Shown in pieces: positions 32,099-41,770 of a DNA stretch of 64,000 bases. A program made the translations under genes and the position numbers. Source of the DNA: an uncultured bacterium (lineage in GTDB: Bacteria; Bacillota; Clostridia; Oscillospirales; Oscillospiraceae); assembly GCA_949840775.1 (NCBI GenBank), contig CATKXO010000001.1:124001-188000 (forward strand), in the 5' to 3' direction. Position 1 is the stretch's first letter. The number at the start of each line of letters is the position of its first letter. Below the pieces are notes generated by a model. The model did no database searches. It was given only the letters and a program-made list of their open reading frames with translations, and was not told the DNA's origin.

Positions 32099-33427
32099 AT
32101 GGATGCCCGGGAAGCAGCGTTATTGGCTTTGAACGACTGCCAGCGGCAGGGGGGATGGTCGGACGCCATCCTGAAAAAGCGGCTGGCCGCCGCCAATCTG
32201 GACAGCCGGGACGGGGCCCTGGCTACCCAGCTGTGCTTCGGTGTGCTGCAAAACCGGATTTTGCTGGACTTCTACCTGTCCCACTTCTCCAACCTGCCCC
32301 TGAAGCGGATGGAGGGCCGGGTGGTGGAGGCCCTGCGGCTGGGGTGTTACCAGATGCTGTTTCTGGACAAGATTCCCCACAGCGCGGCGGTCAACGCCTC
32401 GGTGGAGCTGACCCGCAAGCACTGTAAGAACCCTCGGGCGACGGGGATGGTTAACGGCATTCTGCGCAACCTGGAACGTAACTTGGAACGTCTGCCCACC
32501 ATTCCCCAGACAAGCCCGGTGAGTTACCTGTCCACCCTATACTCCCACCCGGAGTGGCTGGTGGCGGAATTTTTGACCGTTTTGGGCAGCGATGAGACGG
32601 CCCGGCTTCTGGCCGCCAACAACAGTCAGGCCCCTGTTACAGCTATGGTGAACACAACGAGAACGACGGCGGAGGGGCTGGCCTCCGCGCTGGAGGAGGA
32701 GGGCGTCCAGGTCCGGTGCCACCCTTGGCTGGCCAACTGCCTGCTTCTGTCCAGAACCGGCAGCCTGGACCGGCTGTCCGCCTTTCAGCAGGGGCTGTTC
32801 TATATCCAGGACCCGGCCAGCAAGCTGGCCGCCCTGGCCCTGGACCCCCAGCCTGACATGAAGGTGCTGGACTGCTGCGCCGCTCCGGGCGGCAAGAGCT
32901 TTGCCTGCGCCATTCAGATGGAGGGGAGGGGCGAGGTAATCTCCTGCGACCTCCACCCCCACAAGAAGAAGCTGATTCGGGCCGGGGCCGGCCGGCTGGG
33001 GCTGGACAACGTCACCCCCATGACCGCAGACGGCAAGGTGTTCCGCTCCGACTGGGAGAACGCCTTTAACCGGGTGCTGGTGGACGCCCCCTGTTCCGGT
33101 CTGGGGGTTATCCGAAAGAAGCCGGACATCCGGTATAAGGACCCGGAACCGCTGAAAGACCTGCCCCAGGTCCAGCGGGCCATTCTGGACAACGCCGCCC
33201 GGTATGTCAGCCCTGGCGGAGTGCTGGTTTACTCCACCTGCACCCTTCTGCGCCGGGAAAACGAGGACGTGGTCCGGGGCTTTTTGGCGGAGCACAGTGG
33301 GTTCAGGCTGGAGGGGTTCCGTCTGCCCGAGTACGTGGGGGACGCAAAGAGTGGAATGCTTACCCTCTGGCCCCACCGTCAGGGGACGGACGGGTTTTTC
33401 ATCAGTAAGCTGCGCAAAGAGGAGTGA
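32099..33427 (+). CDS. rsmB: 16S rRNA (cytosine-967 C5)-methyltransferase
   Basis: SAM-dependent RNA methyltransferase, 442 residues. The N-terminal NusB-like domain (1-140) contains KIPHSAAVNASVELTRKHC. The SAM motif is VLDCCAAPGGKSFACAI. The two catalytic cysteines are in DAPCSGLGVIRKKPDIR and STCTL. The length is normal. It lies 3 bases before the preferred start of rlmN, so it is cotranscribed with it. Confidence 0.95.
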   Translation: MDAREAALLALNDCQRQGGWSDAILKKRLAAANLDSRDGALATQLCFGVLQNRILLDFYLSHFSNLPLKRMEGRVVEALRLGCYQMLFLDKIPHSAAVNASVELTRKHCKNPRATGMVNGILRNLERNLERLPTIPQTSPVSYLSTLYSHPEWLVAEFLTVLGSDETARLLAANNSQAPVTAMVNTTRTTAEGLASALEEEGVQVRCHPWLANCLLLSRTGSLDRLSAFQQGLFYIQDPASKLAALALDPQPDMKVLDCCAAPGGKSFACAIQMEGRGEVISCDLHPHKKKLIRAGAGRLGLDNVTPMTADGKVFRSDWENAFNRVLVDAPCSGLGVIRKKPDIRYKDPEPLKDLPQVQRAILDNAARYVSPGGVLVYSTCTLLRRENEDVVRGFLAEHSGFRLEGFRLPEYVGDAKSGMLTLWPHRQGTDGFFISKLRKEE

Positions 33428-33432
33428 GCTCT

Positions 33433-34458
33433 TTGGTTGACATAAAATCTATAACCCCCGAGGAGCTGGCCGGTTGGTTCAAGGAGCTGGGGGAACCCGC
33501 ATTTCGGGCCAAGCAGGTGTTTCAGTGGCTCTACCGGGGTGTGGCCTCCTTTGAGGAGATGACCAACCTCCCCAAATCCCTGCGGCAGAAATTGACAGAG
33601 ATCGCCCTTCTGACGCCCCCGGCAGTGGCCCGGAAGCAGGTGTCCCAGGAGGACGGCACCATCAAGTACCTGTGGCGTCTCAGTGACGGCAACTGTGTGG
33701 AGTCGGTGCTCATGCGCTACCGGCATGGCAATACGGTGTGTATCTCCTGTCAGGTGGGGTGCCGCATGGGGTGTGCCTTTTGCGCCTCCACCATTGCGGG
33801 GAAGGTCCGGGACCTGAGTCCCGCAGAAATGTTGGATCAGGTGCTTTTTACCCAAATTGACAGCGGGACGGCCGTTTCCAACATTGTTTTGATGGGAATT
33901 GGGGAGCCGCTGGACAATTTTGACACGGTTTTGCGCTTTCTGACCCTGGTAAACCATCCGGACGGGCTGAATATCGGGATGCGGCACATCTCCCTGTCCA
34001 CCTGCGGTTTAGTGGAGCAAATTGACAAACTGGCCCAACATGGGTTACAATTAACATTATCGGTTTCTCTCCACGCCCCTGACGACGAAACCCGGAGCAA
34101 AATCATGCCGGTAAACCGCAGCGTGGGTGTGGAGAAGCTGCTGGAGACCTGCCGCCGGTATTTTGAAAAGACCGGGCGGCGGATATCCTATGAATATGCC
34201 ATGATTGACGGGGTGAACGACGCCGGCTGGCAGGCCGATCTGCTGGCCAGGCGGTTGCGGGGCGCCCCGGCCCATGTGAACCTCATCCCCCTCAACGAGG
34301 TGGAGGAGAGCCCCCTGAAGCCCAGCCGCCGGGTGGCGGATTTTCAGAAGCGGCTGGAGGGGCAGGGCGTAACAGTGACCGTCCGGCGGAAGCTGGGCGG
34401 CGACATTGATGCCTCCTGCGGACAGCTGCGCCGCAAGGCGATGAGAGAAGAGACATAA
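33433..34458 (+). CDS. rlmN: Dual-specificity RNA methyltransferase RlmN
   Basis: Radical-SAM enzyme that methylates C2 of adenine in 23S rRNA and some tRNAs. The cluster motif is CQVGCRMGCAFC, and the second conserved Cys lies in DIDASCGQLR near the end. Other marks are MGIGEPLDNFD and SLHAPDDETRSKIMPVNR. I prefer the TTG at 33433 (341 residues) because AAAGAGGAG lies 8 bases upstream; the GTG at 33424 would overlap that site. It is co-transcribed with rsmB and prpC. Confidence 0.95.
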   Translation: MVDIKSITPEELAGWFKELGEPAFRAKQVFQWLYRGVASFEEMTNLPKSLRQKLTEIALLTPPAVARKQVSQEDGTIKYLWRLSDGNCVESVLMRYRHGNTVCISCQVGCRMGCAFCASTIAGKVRDLSPAEMLDQVLFTQIDSGTAVSNIVLMGIGEPLDNFDTVLRFLTLVNHPDGLNIGMRHISLSTCGLVEQIDKLAQHGLQLTLSVSLHAPDDETRSKIMPVNRSVGVEKLLETCRRYFEKTGRRISYEYAMIDGVNDAGWQADLLARRLRGAPAHVNLIPLNEVEESPLKPSRRVADFQKRLEGQGVTVTVRRKLGGDIDASCGQLRRKAMREET

Positions 34459-34491
34459 GCCGGCTTTTCGGCGGAAACGAGGTTGAACGCT

Positions 34492-35211
34492 ATGCAGGTA
34501 TGGGGGATCACCGACCGCGGTGCGGTACGCCAACAGAATCAGGATGCCTATGCAGTGAAGGTGCTGGAGGACGGCAGGGTGATTGCCTTGGTATGCGACG
34601 GCATGGGCGGCGCCCGGGCGGGCAACGTGGCCAGTACCATGGCGGTGGAGCTGTTTATGGAGGAGTTCCTCAAGGCGGATCAGGACAGTCCCGTTGAGGA
34701 GCGGATGGGCCATGCCGCTTCGGTGGCCAACCAGGCGGTATTCCGCCGCTCCGCCTCTGACGCAGACTGCGCCGGTATGGGTACCACGATGGTGGCGGTG
34801 CTGGCCGGTGCGGGAGAAGCAGTAATCCTCAACGAGGGGGACAGCCGCTGCTACCACATCAACTCCGAAGGGATCATCCTGGTTACCAGGGACCACTCCC
34901 TGGTGGAGGACCTGGTGGAGCGGGGGGAACTGACCCGGGAACAGGCCCGCACCCATCCCCACAGGAACCTGATCACACGGGCCCTGGGAGCGGAGCCCAT
35001 GCTGATGGCCGACTGCTTCCACCAGCCCCTGGCGGAGGGGGACTACCTTCTGCTGTGCAGCGACGGGCTGAGCAACGTGGTCAACGAGCAGGAGATGCTC
35101 TACGAGGTGATTCACGGCGGGGAGGCCAGCCAGTGCTGCCAGCACCTGCTGGACATCGCCCTCAGCCGGGGCGCACCGGACAACGTGACGGCAGTGCTGG
35201 TGAAGCGCTGA
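34492..35211 (+). CDS. prpC: PP2C-type Ser/Thr phosphatase
   Basis: Manganese-dependent phosphatase that opposes PrkC, 239 residues. Motifs of the PPM family: GAVRQQNQDAY, ALVCDGMGGARAG (metal Asp and Gly), GTTMVAVL, NEGDSRCYHI, TRDHSL, LLLCSDGLSN and GAPDNVTAVLV. The ATG at 34492 follows GAGG by 9 bases and aligns with the family start. It lies 52 bases upstream of prkC, the usual prpC-prkC-rsgA order. Confidence 0.95.
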   Translation: MQVWGITDRGAVRQQNQDAYAVKVLEDGRVIALVCDGMGGARAGNVASTMAVELFMEEFLKADQDSPVEERMGHAASVANQAVFRRSASDADCAGMGTTMVAVLAGAGEAVILNEGDSRCYHINSEGIILVTRDHSLVEDLVERGELTREQARTHPHRNLITRALGAEPMLMADCFHQPLAEGDYLLLCSDGLSNVVNEQEMLYEVIHGGEASQCCQHLLDIALSRGAPDNVTAVLVKR

Positions 35212-35263
35212 CCTCCGGTCCCCGCTGTGGGGGATATCCTGAATAATAAGGGGGATATTTACC

Positions 35264-37321
35264 ATGGATCCTTACATCGGTAAATTACTCGATAACAGAT
35301 ATGAAATACTGGAGCTGGTGGGCACCGGCGGCATGGCCAAGGTGTATAAGGCCCGGGACCACAGGCTGAACCGGCTGGTAGCCATTAAAATCCTGCGGGA
35401 GGAGCTGGCCCAGGACGCCGAGTTCCGCCGCCGCTTCCACGACGAGTCCCAGGCCGTTGCCATGCTGTCCCATCCCAACATTGTGGCCGTGTATGACGTG
35501 AGCCGCTCCTCCGAGCTGGAGTATATCGTCATGGAGCTGATTGACGGCATCACCCTGAAGCAGTACATGCAGAAGAAAGGCAAGCTGAACTGGCGGGAGG
35601 CCCTCCACTTCATCATCCAGATCACCAAGGCCCTGGGCCACGCCCACAGCCGGGGGATCATCCACCGGGACATCAAGCCCCACAACATTATGGTCCTGCG
35701 GGACGGCAGCGTGAAGGTGGCTGACTTCGGAATTGCCAGGGTGGCCTCCGGAGGCCACAGCACCCTGACCCAGGAGGCCCTGGGTTCGGTCCACTATATC
35801 TCCCCCGAACAGGCCAGAGGCAGCCACATTGACAGCCGCTCCGACCTCTACTCCGCCGGCGTGGTGCTCTACGAGATGATTACCAACCGCCTCCCCTTCG
35901 AGGGGGATACCCCCGTGTCGGTGGCCATTCAGCACATCAACTCCATTCCCCTGTCCCCCCGAGAGCTGGACCCCGCCATTCCCGAGGCCCTGGAAGCCAT
36001 CACCATGAAGGCCATGGCCCCCAACCCGGACGACCGGTATCTCTCTGCCAACGAAATGCTGGCCGACCTGGAGGAGTTCCGAAAGAACCCCAACATCAAC
36101 TTTGATTACAACTCCGCCGAGTTTGCCCCGGAGGAGGTCCCGGAGGAGGAGTATACGCAAATCCGTACCGTCCACACGCCGGGACGGTCTGCCCCCGAAC
36201 GCCGGTATGAGGACGGCGAGGATTACCCCTCTCAGCGCCGCCGTGACCGCCGCCGGTATGAGGATGAGGAGGAGGATTATCCCCCCCAGCGCCGCCGCCG
36301 GTACGAGGACGAGGAGGATTACCGTCCTCAGCGCCGCCAGAGAGCCGTGTGGCCCGTGTTCCTGGCAGTGGCCGCTGTGCTGCTCTTTGTGGGGCTGGTC
36401 TTCTACTTCCTGTGGAACACCATCTTTGCCGGCCTGCTGGCCCCCCCGGAGACCCACGAGGTGCCCGACCTGATTGGCAAGGTCTATGAGGAGATCAAGG
36501 ACGACACCGAGCTGCTGGCTGGCTTTACCCTCATTGAGGGGGACACCGTGGCGGATGACGCCGCCCCCGGCACCATCATCGACCAGGAGCCCAAGGGCAA
36601 GAGAGAGGTGGGGGAGACCGTCACCCAGATCAAGGTGACCATCAGCGGCGGACCGGACGTGGTGGCCATGATCCGCCTGGACGATATGGACTATCAGATG
36701 GCCTCTATCGCCCTGAAGAATGTCGGGCTGAAGGCCGGCGTGCCCACCTACCAGAACAGCGAGACCGTTGAGCAGGGCATGATTATCTCCTACACCCCCA
36801 TGGAGGGGGTGGAAGTGCCCCCGGGCACCGTGGTTCAGATGGTGGTGAGCAAGGGCCCCGAGGATAAGCCCTTCCCCATGCCCGAGCTGGTGGGGATGAC
36901 CAAGTCCAGGGCCCTGACTGAGATCAGCAACTGCAACCTGATAGAGGGCAATGTTGATCAGGAGGAGTATGACGACGAGGTGGAGGAGGGCAAGGTCATC
37001 AGCCAGTATCCTCTGGCTGACACAGATGTCACCGAGGGCACCGAGGTCAATCTGGTCATCAGCAAGGGACCTGATCCCGCCACCCAGCAGCCCAACCAGC
37101 CCACCACCGGGACCAAGAACGTCACCGTCCCCCTGGACCGCTTTGAGGGCATGGTCACTGTGCAGCTGTTCATGGACGGCGGCGAGGTGGGCAAGGAGAC
37201 TGTGGACGCCACCCTGGATGACGGCGTGACCTTCTCCGTCAGCGGAACGGGCATGAAGACCCTGACCTATTATGTCAACGGCGTGGCAGAGGGCACCATC
37301 CCCGTCAACTTCGACGAATGA
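35264..37321 (+). CDS. prkC: PASTA-domain Ser/Thr protein kinase
   Basis: Membrane kinase that senses muropeptides or lipid II, 685 residues. Kinase domain at residues 10-270: VGTGGMAKVYKARD, catalytic IHRDIKPHNIM, DFGIAR and GSVHYISPEQARG. A juxtamembrane linker (about 305-360) repeats units like RRYEDEEEDYPPQR, unusually rich in Arg, Asp and Tyr. The membrane helix is about 363-390, then three PASTA repeats (about 394-605) and a C-terminal beta-rich domain (620-685). In Bacillus PrkC triggers spore germination and wall control. It overlaps rsgA by 4 bases. Confidence 0.96.
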   Translation: MDPYIGKLLDNRYEILELVGTGGMAKVYKARDHRLNRLVAIKILREELAQDAEFRRRFHDESQAVAMLSHPNIVAVYDVSRSSELEYIVMELIDGITLKQYMQKKGKLNWREALHFIIQITKALGHAHSRGIIHRDIKPHNIMVLRDGSVKVADFGIARVASGGHSTLTQEALGSVHYISPEQARGSHIDSRSDLYSAGVVLYEMITNRLPFEGDTPVSVAIQHINSIPLSPRELDPAIPEALEAITMKAMAPNPDDRYLSANEMLADLEEFRKNPNINFDYNSAEFAPEEVPEEEYTQIRTVHTPGRSAPERRYEDGEDYPSQRRRDRRRYEDEEEDYPPQRRRRYEDEEDYRPQRRQRAVWPVFLAVAAVLLFVGLVFYFLWNTIFAGLLAPPETHEVPDLIGKVYEEIKDDTELLAGFTLIEGDTVADDAAPGTIIDQEPKGKREVGETVTQIKVTISGGPDVVAMIRLDDMDYQMASIALKNVGLKAGVPTYQNSETVEQGMIISYTPMEGVEVPPGTVVQMVVSKGPEDKPFPMPELVGMTKSRALTEISNCNLIEGNVDQEEYDDEVEEGKVISQYPLADTDVTEGTEVNLVISKGPDPATQQPNQPTTGTKNVTVPLDRFEGMVTVQLFMDGGEVGKETVDATLDDGVTFSVSGTGMKTLTYYVNGVAEGTIPVNFDE

Positions 37322-38205
37322 GCGAGGGAATCATCCGAAAAGCCCTCAGCGGCTTCTACTATGTGGATGACGGCCAGGCTGTCACTGCCTGCCGGGCCAG
37401 GGGAAAGCACCGGCACGCCAAAATCACCCCCCTGGTGGGGGACCGGGTGCGGTTTACCCTCCTGGAGGACGGCTCCGGCGCCCTGGATGAGATTTTGCCC
37501 CGAAAGAACGAGTTTTACCGCCCCGCGGTGGCCAACATCGACCTGCTGGTGGTGGTGGCCTCTCAGGCGGTGCCCGTTACAGACCCCTTTCTCATCGACC
37601 GGGTGGCAGCGATTGCCCAGAGCCGGGGGTGCGAGACTCTGGTGTGCGTCAACAAGTGCGACCTGGAGCCGGGGGAGGATCTGGCCCGCATCTATGAGCA
37701 GGCGGGTTTTCCCACCCTGCGGGTGAGCGCTGAGACGGGTGAGGGGATTGATGCCCTGGGTCAGGCCATCGCCGGCAAGGTATGTGCCTTTACCGGCAAC
37801 TCCGGGGTGGGGAAATCCAGCATTTTAAACGCCCTGGAGCGGGATTTTAACCTGGCTACCGGCGAGGTCAGTGATAAGCTGGGCCGGGGGAGGCACACCA
37901 CCCGCCATGTGGAGCTCTTCCGCCTGTCCTGCGGGGCACTGGCGGCGGATACGCCGGGCTTCTCCTCCTTCGACGTGGACAAAATGGAGCTGGCCCGGAA
38001 GGAGGAGCTGCAATACGCCTTTCGGGAGTTTGCCCCCTGTCTGGGCAAGTGCCAGTTTCAGGACTGCGCCCACGTGAAGGAGAAGGGGTGCGCCGTACTG
38101 GAGGCGGTGAGAGCTGGGACGATTCCCAGGACCCGCCACCAGAGCTATGTCCGCCTGTATGAGCAGGCCAAGGCGATTCCGGATTGGCAGAGGAAAGAAA
38201 TATAA
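37318..38205 (+). CDS. rsgA: Ribosome small-subunit GTPase RsgA
   Basis: Circularly permuted GTPase for late maturation of the 30S subunit, 295 residues. N-terminal OB fold (1-65). GTPase motifs appear in permuted order: VNKCD (G4) first, then TGNSGVGKSSILNAL (G1) and DTPGFSSF (G3). The C-terminal zinc site is CLGKCQFQDCAHVKEKGCAV. Coupled to prkC. A family B palindromic element follows. Confidence 0.96.
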   Translation: MSEGIIRKALSGFYYVDDGQAVTACRARGKHRHAKITPLVGDRVRFTLLEDGSGALDEILPRKNEFYRPAVANIDLLVVVASQAVPVTDPFLIDRVAAIAQSRGCETLVCVNKCDLEPGEDLARIYEQAGFPTLRVSAETGEGIDALGQAIAGKVCAFTGNSGVGKSSILNALERDFNLATGEVSDKLGRGRHTTRHVELFRLSCGALAADTPGFSSFDVDKMELARKEELQYAFREFAPCLGKCQFQDCAHVKEKGCAVLEAVRAGTIPRTRHQSYVRLYEQAKAIPDWQRKEI

Positions 38206-38209
38206 TCCC

Positions 38210-38275
38210 TGTGGGGCCCGCCCCCCTGGGCGGGCCATCCTTGAAAATGACCCGGCCAGGGGGCCGGGTCCCACA
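38210..38275. repeat. Palindromic intergenic element, family B copy 2
   Basis: Same X-then-Y layout as the copy at 31994: TGTGGGGCCCGCC..GGGCGGGCCA, a short spacer, then AAATGACCCGGCC..GGCCGGGTCCCACA. Outer ends TGTGGG / CCCACA. It lies between rsgA and thiI. Confidence 0.7.
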
Positions 38276-38296
38276 TTGAAAGAAGGAATATGATTG

Positions 38297-39463
38297 ATGA
38301 ACGAAATGATCCTCCTCAAGCTGGGGGAGATGGTGCTGAAGGGCCTGAACCGCCGCAGCTTTGAGGACAAGCTCCAGGCCAACATCTACCGCCGCCTGAA
38401 CAACCTGGGCCAGTTCCGGGTGTATACCCGCCAGTCCACCACCTACGTGGAGCCCATGAACGGCCAGTGTGATATGGATGGGGCCTGGGAGGCGCTGACC
38501 AAGGTTTTCGGTGTGGTGGGCCTGTCTCGGGCCAGGGCCTGTGAGAAAGACAAGGACGCCATCCTCTCCGCCGCCCGGGAGTATCTGGACGGCAGGCTGT
38601 CTGCCGCCAAAACTTTTAAGGTAGAGACCAAACGGGCGGACAAGACCTTCCCTATGACCTCCATCCAGCTCAGCCAGTATGTGGGGGGAGAGCTGGATGA
38701 GCTCTACCCCGACTTGAAGGTGGATGTCCACAATCCGGAGCTCACTGTCCACATTGAGGTCCGGGACTACGCCGCATTTGTCCACGCTGACCCGGAGCCG
38801 GGGGCGGGCGGTTTGCCGGTGGGGATTAACGGCCGGGCGGTGTCTCTGCTGTCCGGGGGCATCGACTCCCCGGTGGCCTCCTGGATGATCGCCAAGCGGG
38901 GGGTGGCCCTGGAGATGCTCCACTTCTTCTCTTACCCCTACACCTCCAACGAGGCCAAGGAGAAGGTCCTTGAGCTGGCCCGGCTGCTCACCCCCTGGTG
39001 CGGGCGACTCACCGTCCACGTAGTCCCCTTCACCGCGATCCAGGAGGAGCTGCGCCGGTCCGTTCCTCAGGAGCTGTTTACCCTGGTGATGCGCCGGTTT
39101 ATGATGCGTATTTCCCAGCGGGTGGCCCAGCGGTGCGGGGCCAAGGCCCTTGTCACCGGCGAGTGCCTGGGCCAGGTGGCCAGTCAGACCATGGAGGCCA
39201 TGGCAGTTACCGGGGCGGTGGTTGATTTGCCCATCCTTCGCCCGGTGGTGGGGATGGACAAGGAGGATATTGTGAGGATTTCCCGAAAAATCGGTACCTA
39301 CGATACATCTATCCTCCCCTACGAGGACTGCTGCACTGTTTTCACTCCACGGCACCCCCGTCTGCGCCCCACGCCGGGGGAGCTGGAGTATGCCGAGCAG
39401 GACCTGGACATTGAAAGTATGGTCCAGGCTGCCGTGGACGGCATTGAGCGGATTCAGGTATGA
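38297..39463 (+). CDS. thiI: tRNA 4-thiouridine / thiamine sulfurtransferase ThiI
   Basis: Adenylates U8 of tRNA and inserts sulfur; 388 residues. N-terminal ferredoxin-like and THUMP domains (1-165) and a PP-loop ATPase with LLSGGIDSPVASWMI. It lacks the C-terminal rhodanese domain, like other Firmicute ThiI, so it must receive sulfur from a desulfurase; the enzyme at 19609 could be a donor but is far away. The ATG at 38297 follows AGAAGGA. A bidirectional terminator closes the gene. Confidence 0.95.
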   Translation: MNEMILLKLGEMVLKGLNRRSFEDKLQANIYRRLNNLGQFRVYTRQSTTYVEPMNGQCDMDGAWEALTKVFGVVGLSRARACEKDKDAILSAAREYLDGRLSAAKTFKVETKRADKTFPMTSIQLSQYVGGELDELYPDLKVDVHNPELTVHIEVRDYAAFVHADPEPGAGGLPVGINGRAVSLLSGGIDSPVASWMIAKRGVALEMLHFFSYPYTSNEAKEKVLELARLLTPWCGRLTVHVVPFTAIQEELRRSVPQELFTLVMRRFMMRISQRVAQRCGAKALVTGECLGQVASQTMEAMAVTGAVVDLPILRPVVGMDKEDIVRISRKIGTYDTSILPYEDCCTVFTPRHPRLRPTPGELEYAEQDLDIESMVQAAVDGIERIQV

Positions 39464-39470
39464 AAAAGGA

Positions 39471-39507
39471 ACCCTCTCACCCGAACAGGTGAGAGGGTCC
39501 GTTTTTT
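39471..39507. terminator. Bidirectional terminator between thiI and TPM genes
   Basis: Perfect 11-base stem ACCCTCTCACC / GGTGAGAGGGT with loop CGAACA. It is followed by CCGTTTTTTC on the plus strand and by TTCCTTTTTC on the minus strand. Confidence 0.9.
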
Positions 39508-39511
39508 CATC

Positions 39512-40576
39512 TCAGCGGCGTCCGCCGAAGCCGCCCCTGCGGGAACCTCCGCCGAAGCTCCCACCGCGGGAACTGCCGCCAAAGCCTCCGCTGCGGGAGC
39601 CTCCAAAGGAGCTGCCGCCCCGGCTGCTGCCGAAGCTGCCCCCAAAGCCCCCTGACCGTCCGCCTCCGGAGGGGCGCCCGCCAAAGGTGCCGCCTCCTCT
39701 GGGGCCCCGGTTGCCTGCGCCGCCAAAGCCGCTGGAGCTGCCGCCCCCGAAGCCGGAACCGCCGCCGGGACCTCTGGGAGGCCGGGGCGGGGGAGGGGGC
39801 GGAGGCTGTCTCCAGTGCCTCCGGTACCACCAGGAGCCGGGAGCGTGCCAGAAGAGGATGGGCCGGAATATGACCGGGGGATTGACCACGCCATAATACT
39901 GCCGCCGGTAGGTATTGTAGCGGCTGCGGTCAATGGCGTTGATGACCAGTACAATGGCGATGAGGATGAAGACCAGCATAATCACGCCTGCCAGGGGGTC
40001 TCCGCTGTGACCGTATCCATAAGAGCCGCCGGCCTCCGCATTGCCCAGACCGAAATTGTCCATATAGACTTCGTTGAGGGCCTGATAAAACTTTAATACT
40101 GTCTGGTCGCTCAGGTCACCGGACAGGATATCCTCCAGCTCAGAGACCACGCGGTTGGTGAGGATGGTGGAGAAGTCGTCGCCGGGGGCAACAAACCAGT
40201 CCTCGTCCCGGGCAGAGATGGCCAGGATGGCGTCACCTTCCCCCAGGCCCATGTCAACACCCTGGAGCCAGGCGAACTCCTCCAAATCACCGGCGGAATC
40301 AGTTGTTACAACGGCCACCACACTGTTGTAGCGAAAATTCCAGTTGGCGTTGTAGAGGGCAATCTGCCGCTCGGTGGAGGCGGACAGGATGCCTGCGTCG
40401 TCCCAGAAAAATTTTTGTACGCTTTGGGTGGACAGACTGTCGTCCAGCGCCGCGCTGCCGGAGGGCAGCGGTTCGGGCTCCCGCCGTCCTCCCTTGGCCT
40501 GTCCTATGCCCACTGCGGCCACGATCATGACGGCGGTGAGCAGCCAGGCCACCCAGGTTTTTTGCAGAAACTTCAT
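39512..40576 (-). CDS. TPM-domain membrane protein with Gly-rich tail
   Basis: Protein of 354 residues. Signal-type helix at 8-28, then a TPM domain (about 55-175; DDAGILSASTERQIALYN, YNSVVAVVT, DAILAISARDEDW). A membrane helix follows (about 193-213), then a basic/aromatic stretch, a proline run and a 95-residue tail of Gly/Ser/Arg/Phe repeats (GGFGGS-like). TPM domains occur in proteins linked to photosystem repair and to phosphatase activity elsewhere; the role here is unknown. Last gene of the xpaC-telA operon, 3 bases after telA. Confidence 0.88.
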   Translation of the reverse strand: MKFLQKTWVAWLLTAVMIVAAVGIGQAKGGRREPEPLPSGSAALDDSLSTQSVQKFFWDDAGILSASTERQIALYNANWNFRYNSVVAVVTTDSAGDLEEFAWLQGVDMGLGEGDAILAISARDEDWFVAPGDDFSTILTNRVVSELEDILSGDLSDQTVLKFYQALNEVYMDNFGLGNAEAGGSYGYGHSGDPLAGVIMLVFILIAIVLVINAIDRSRYNTYRRQYYGVVNPPVIFRPILFWHAPGSWWYRRHWRQPPPPPPPRPPRGPGGGSGFGGGSSSGFGGAGNRGPRGGGTFGGRPSGGGRSGGFGGSFGSSRGGSSFGGSRSGGFGGSSRGGSFGGGSRRGGFGGRR

Positions 40577-40579
40577 GGA

Positions 40580-41770
40580 TTATCCTCTCAGCTCCAACAG
40601 CTTTTGCTTCAGCTCGCCCTCGATGCGGCCCAGCTCCTTCTCGGCCTCTTTCCGCTTCTGAGCGCCCTCGGTCTGAATCTTCATTACCTCGTCCAGGGTG
40701 GAAATCAGCTGCTGGTTGGTGTGCTGGAGGGTCTCGATGGAGACTACGCTCCGCTCGGCCTCACGGGCGGTTTCGATGGTGCCCATTCTCAGCATGTCGG
40801 CGTTCTTTTGCAGCAGCTGGTTGGTCATGTCGGTGACGGCGGCCTGGGCGGCAGTGGCCTGCCGGCCGTGTTCCAGCCCCAGAGCCAGCACCATCTGGCT
40901 CTTCCACAGGGGGATGGTGTTCACCAGAGAGGACTGGATCTTCTCCAGCATCTGGGTATCGTTGTTTTGAAGCAGCCGGGTCTGGGGCCCCATCTGGATA
41001 GAGATCATCCGGGTGAGCTCCAGGTCGTGGAGCTTCTTTTCAAACCGGTTGCACAGATTGGCGAAGTCGTTGTAGGCCTGGGCGTCCTCCTGGGCGCCGG
41101 TGGCCTCCGCCTTCTTTTTCAGGTCGGCCAGGTCGTGGGTGCGCAGGTACTCCAGCCGCTTTTTGCCGGCCAGGATATACATGGTGAGCTCCTTGTAGTA
41201 CTTGGTGTTCAGCTCATACATCTGGTCGAACATGGCCACGTCCTTCATCAGGGTAACCTGGTGGTCCTGCAAGACCTTGACGATCTTGTCCACATTGGTC
41301 TCCGCCTTGGAGTAGCTGGCCTTCATAGCCTCCAGCTCGTTTTTCTTCTTTTGGAAGAAACCGCCGATTCCCTTTTTCTCCGGCTGGCCGAAGGTCTTCA
41401 GCTCTACCACCAGGGAGGACAGGGCCTCGCCAACTTCGCCCAGGTCCTTGGTTTTCACGTTGTTCAGGGCGCTCTCAGAGAAAGCGGCCACGTTCTTCTG
41501 GGCGGCGGCGCCGTAGTTGAGCACCAGATTGGAGTCGGTGATGTCGATCTTCTGGGCGAAGTCGTCCACCATCTTCTTCTCCGCCTCACTGAGCATGGAC
41601 TCGTCCAGGTTGACGGCGTTGGCGTCCCGGGCGGCCTGGCTTGCCTGAGCAGCCTCGGGGGCGGCCGGGGCGGAGGCCCCTAGGGTCAGGGAGGGAGTGG
41701 CCACAGATTGGGCCGCCGCAGGGTCAAAGGTCAGCTCGGGGGTGGTGTTCAGGTTCAGTTCGTCACTCAT
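40580..41770 (-). CDS. telA: TelA/KlaA-like toxic-anion resistance protein
   Basis: Soluble, strongly helical protein of 396 residues of the TelA (PF05816) family, first tied to tellurite resistance but found with envelope-stress functions. Marks are MVDDFAQKIDITDSNLVLNYG, TLMKDVAMFDQMYELN and IPLWKSQMVLALGLEHGRQA. The ATG at 41770 has AGGAGG 9 bases upstream; a longer frame lacks a site. It overlaps the four-helix membrane protein gene by 8 bases. The xpaC plus telA pairing is common in Firmicutes. Confidence 0.92.
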   Translation of the reverse strand: MSDELNLNTTPELTFDPAAAQSVATPSLTLGASAPAAPEAAQASQAARDANAVNLDESMLSEAEKKMVDDFAQKIDITDSNLVLNYGAAAQKNVAAFSESALNNVKTKDLGEVGEALSSLVVELKTFGQPEKKGIGGFFQKKKNELEAMKASYSKAETNVDKIVKVLQDHQVTLMKDVAMFDQMYELNTKYYKELTMYILAGKKRLEYLRTHDLADLKKKAEATGAQEDAQAYNDFANLCNRFEKKLHDLELTRMISIQMGPQTRLLQNNDTQMLEKIQSSLVNTIPLWKSQMVLALGLEHGRQATAAQAAVTDMTNQLLQKNADMLRMGTIETAREAERSVVSIETLQHTNQQLISTLDEVMKIQTEGAQKRKEAEKELGRIEGELKQKLLELRG

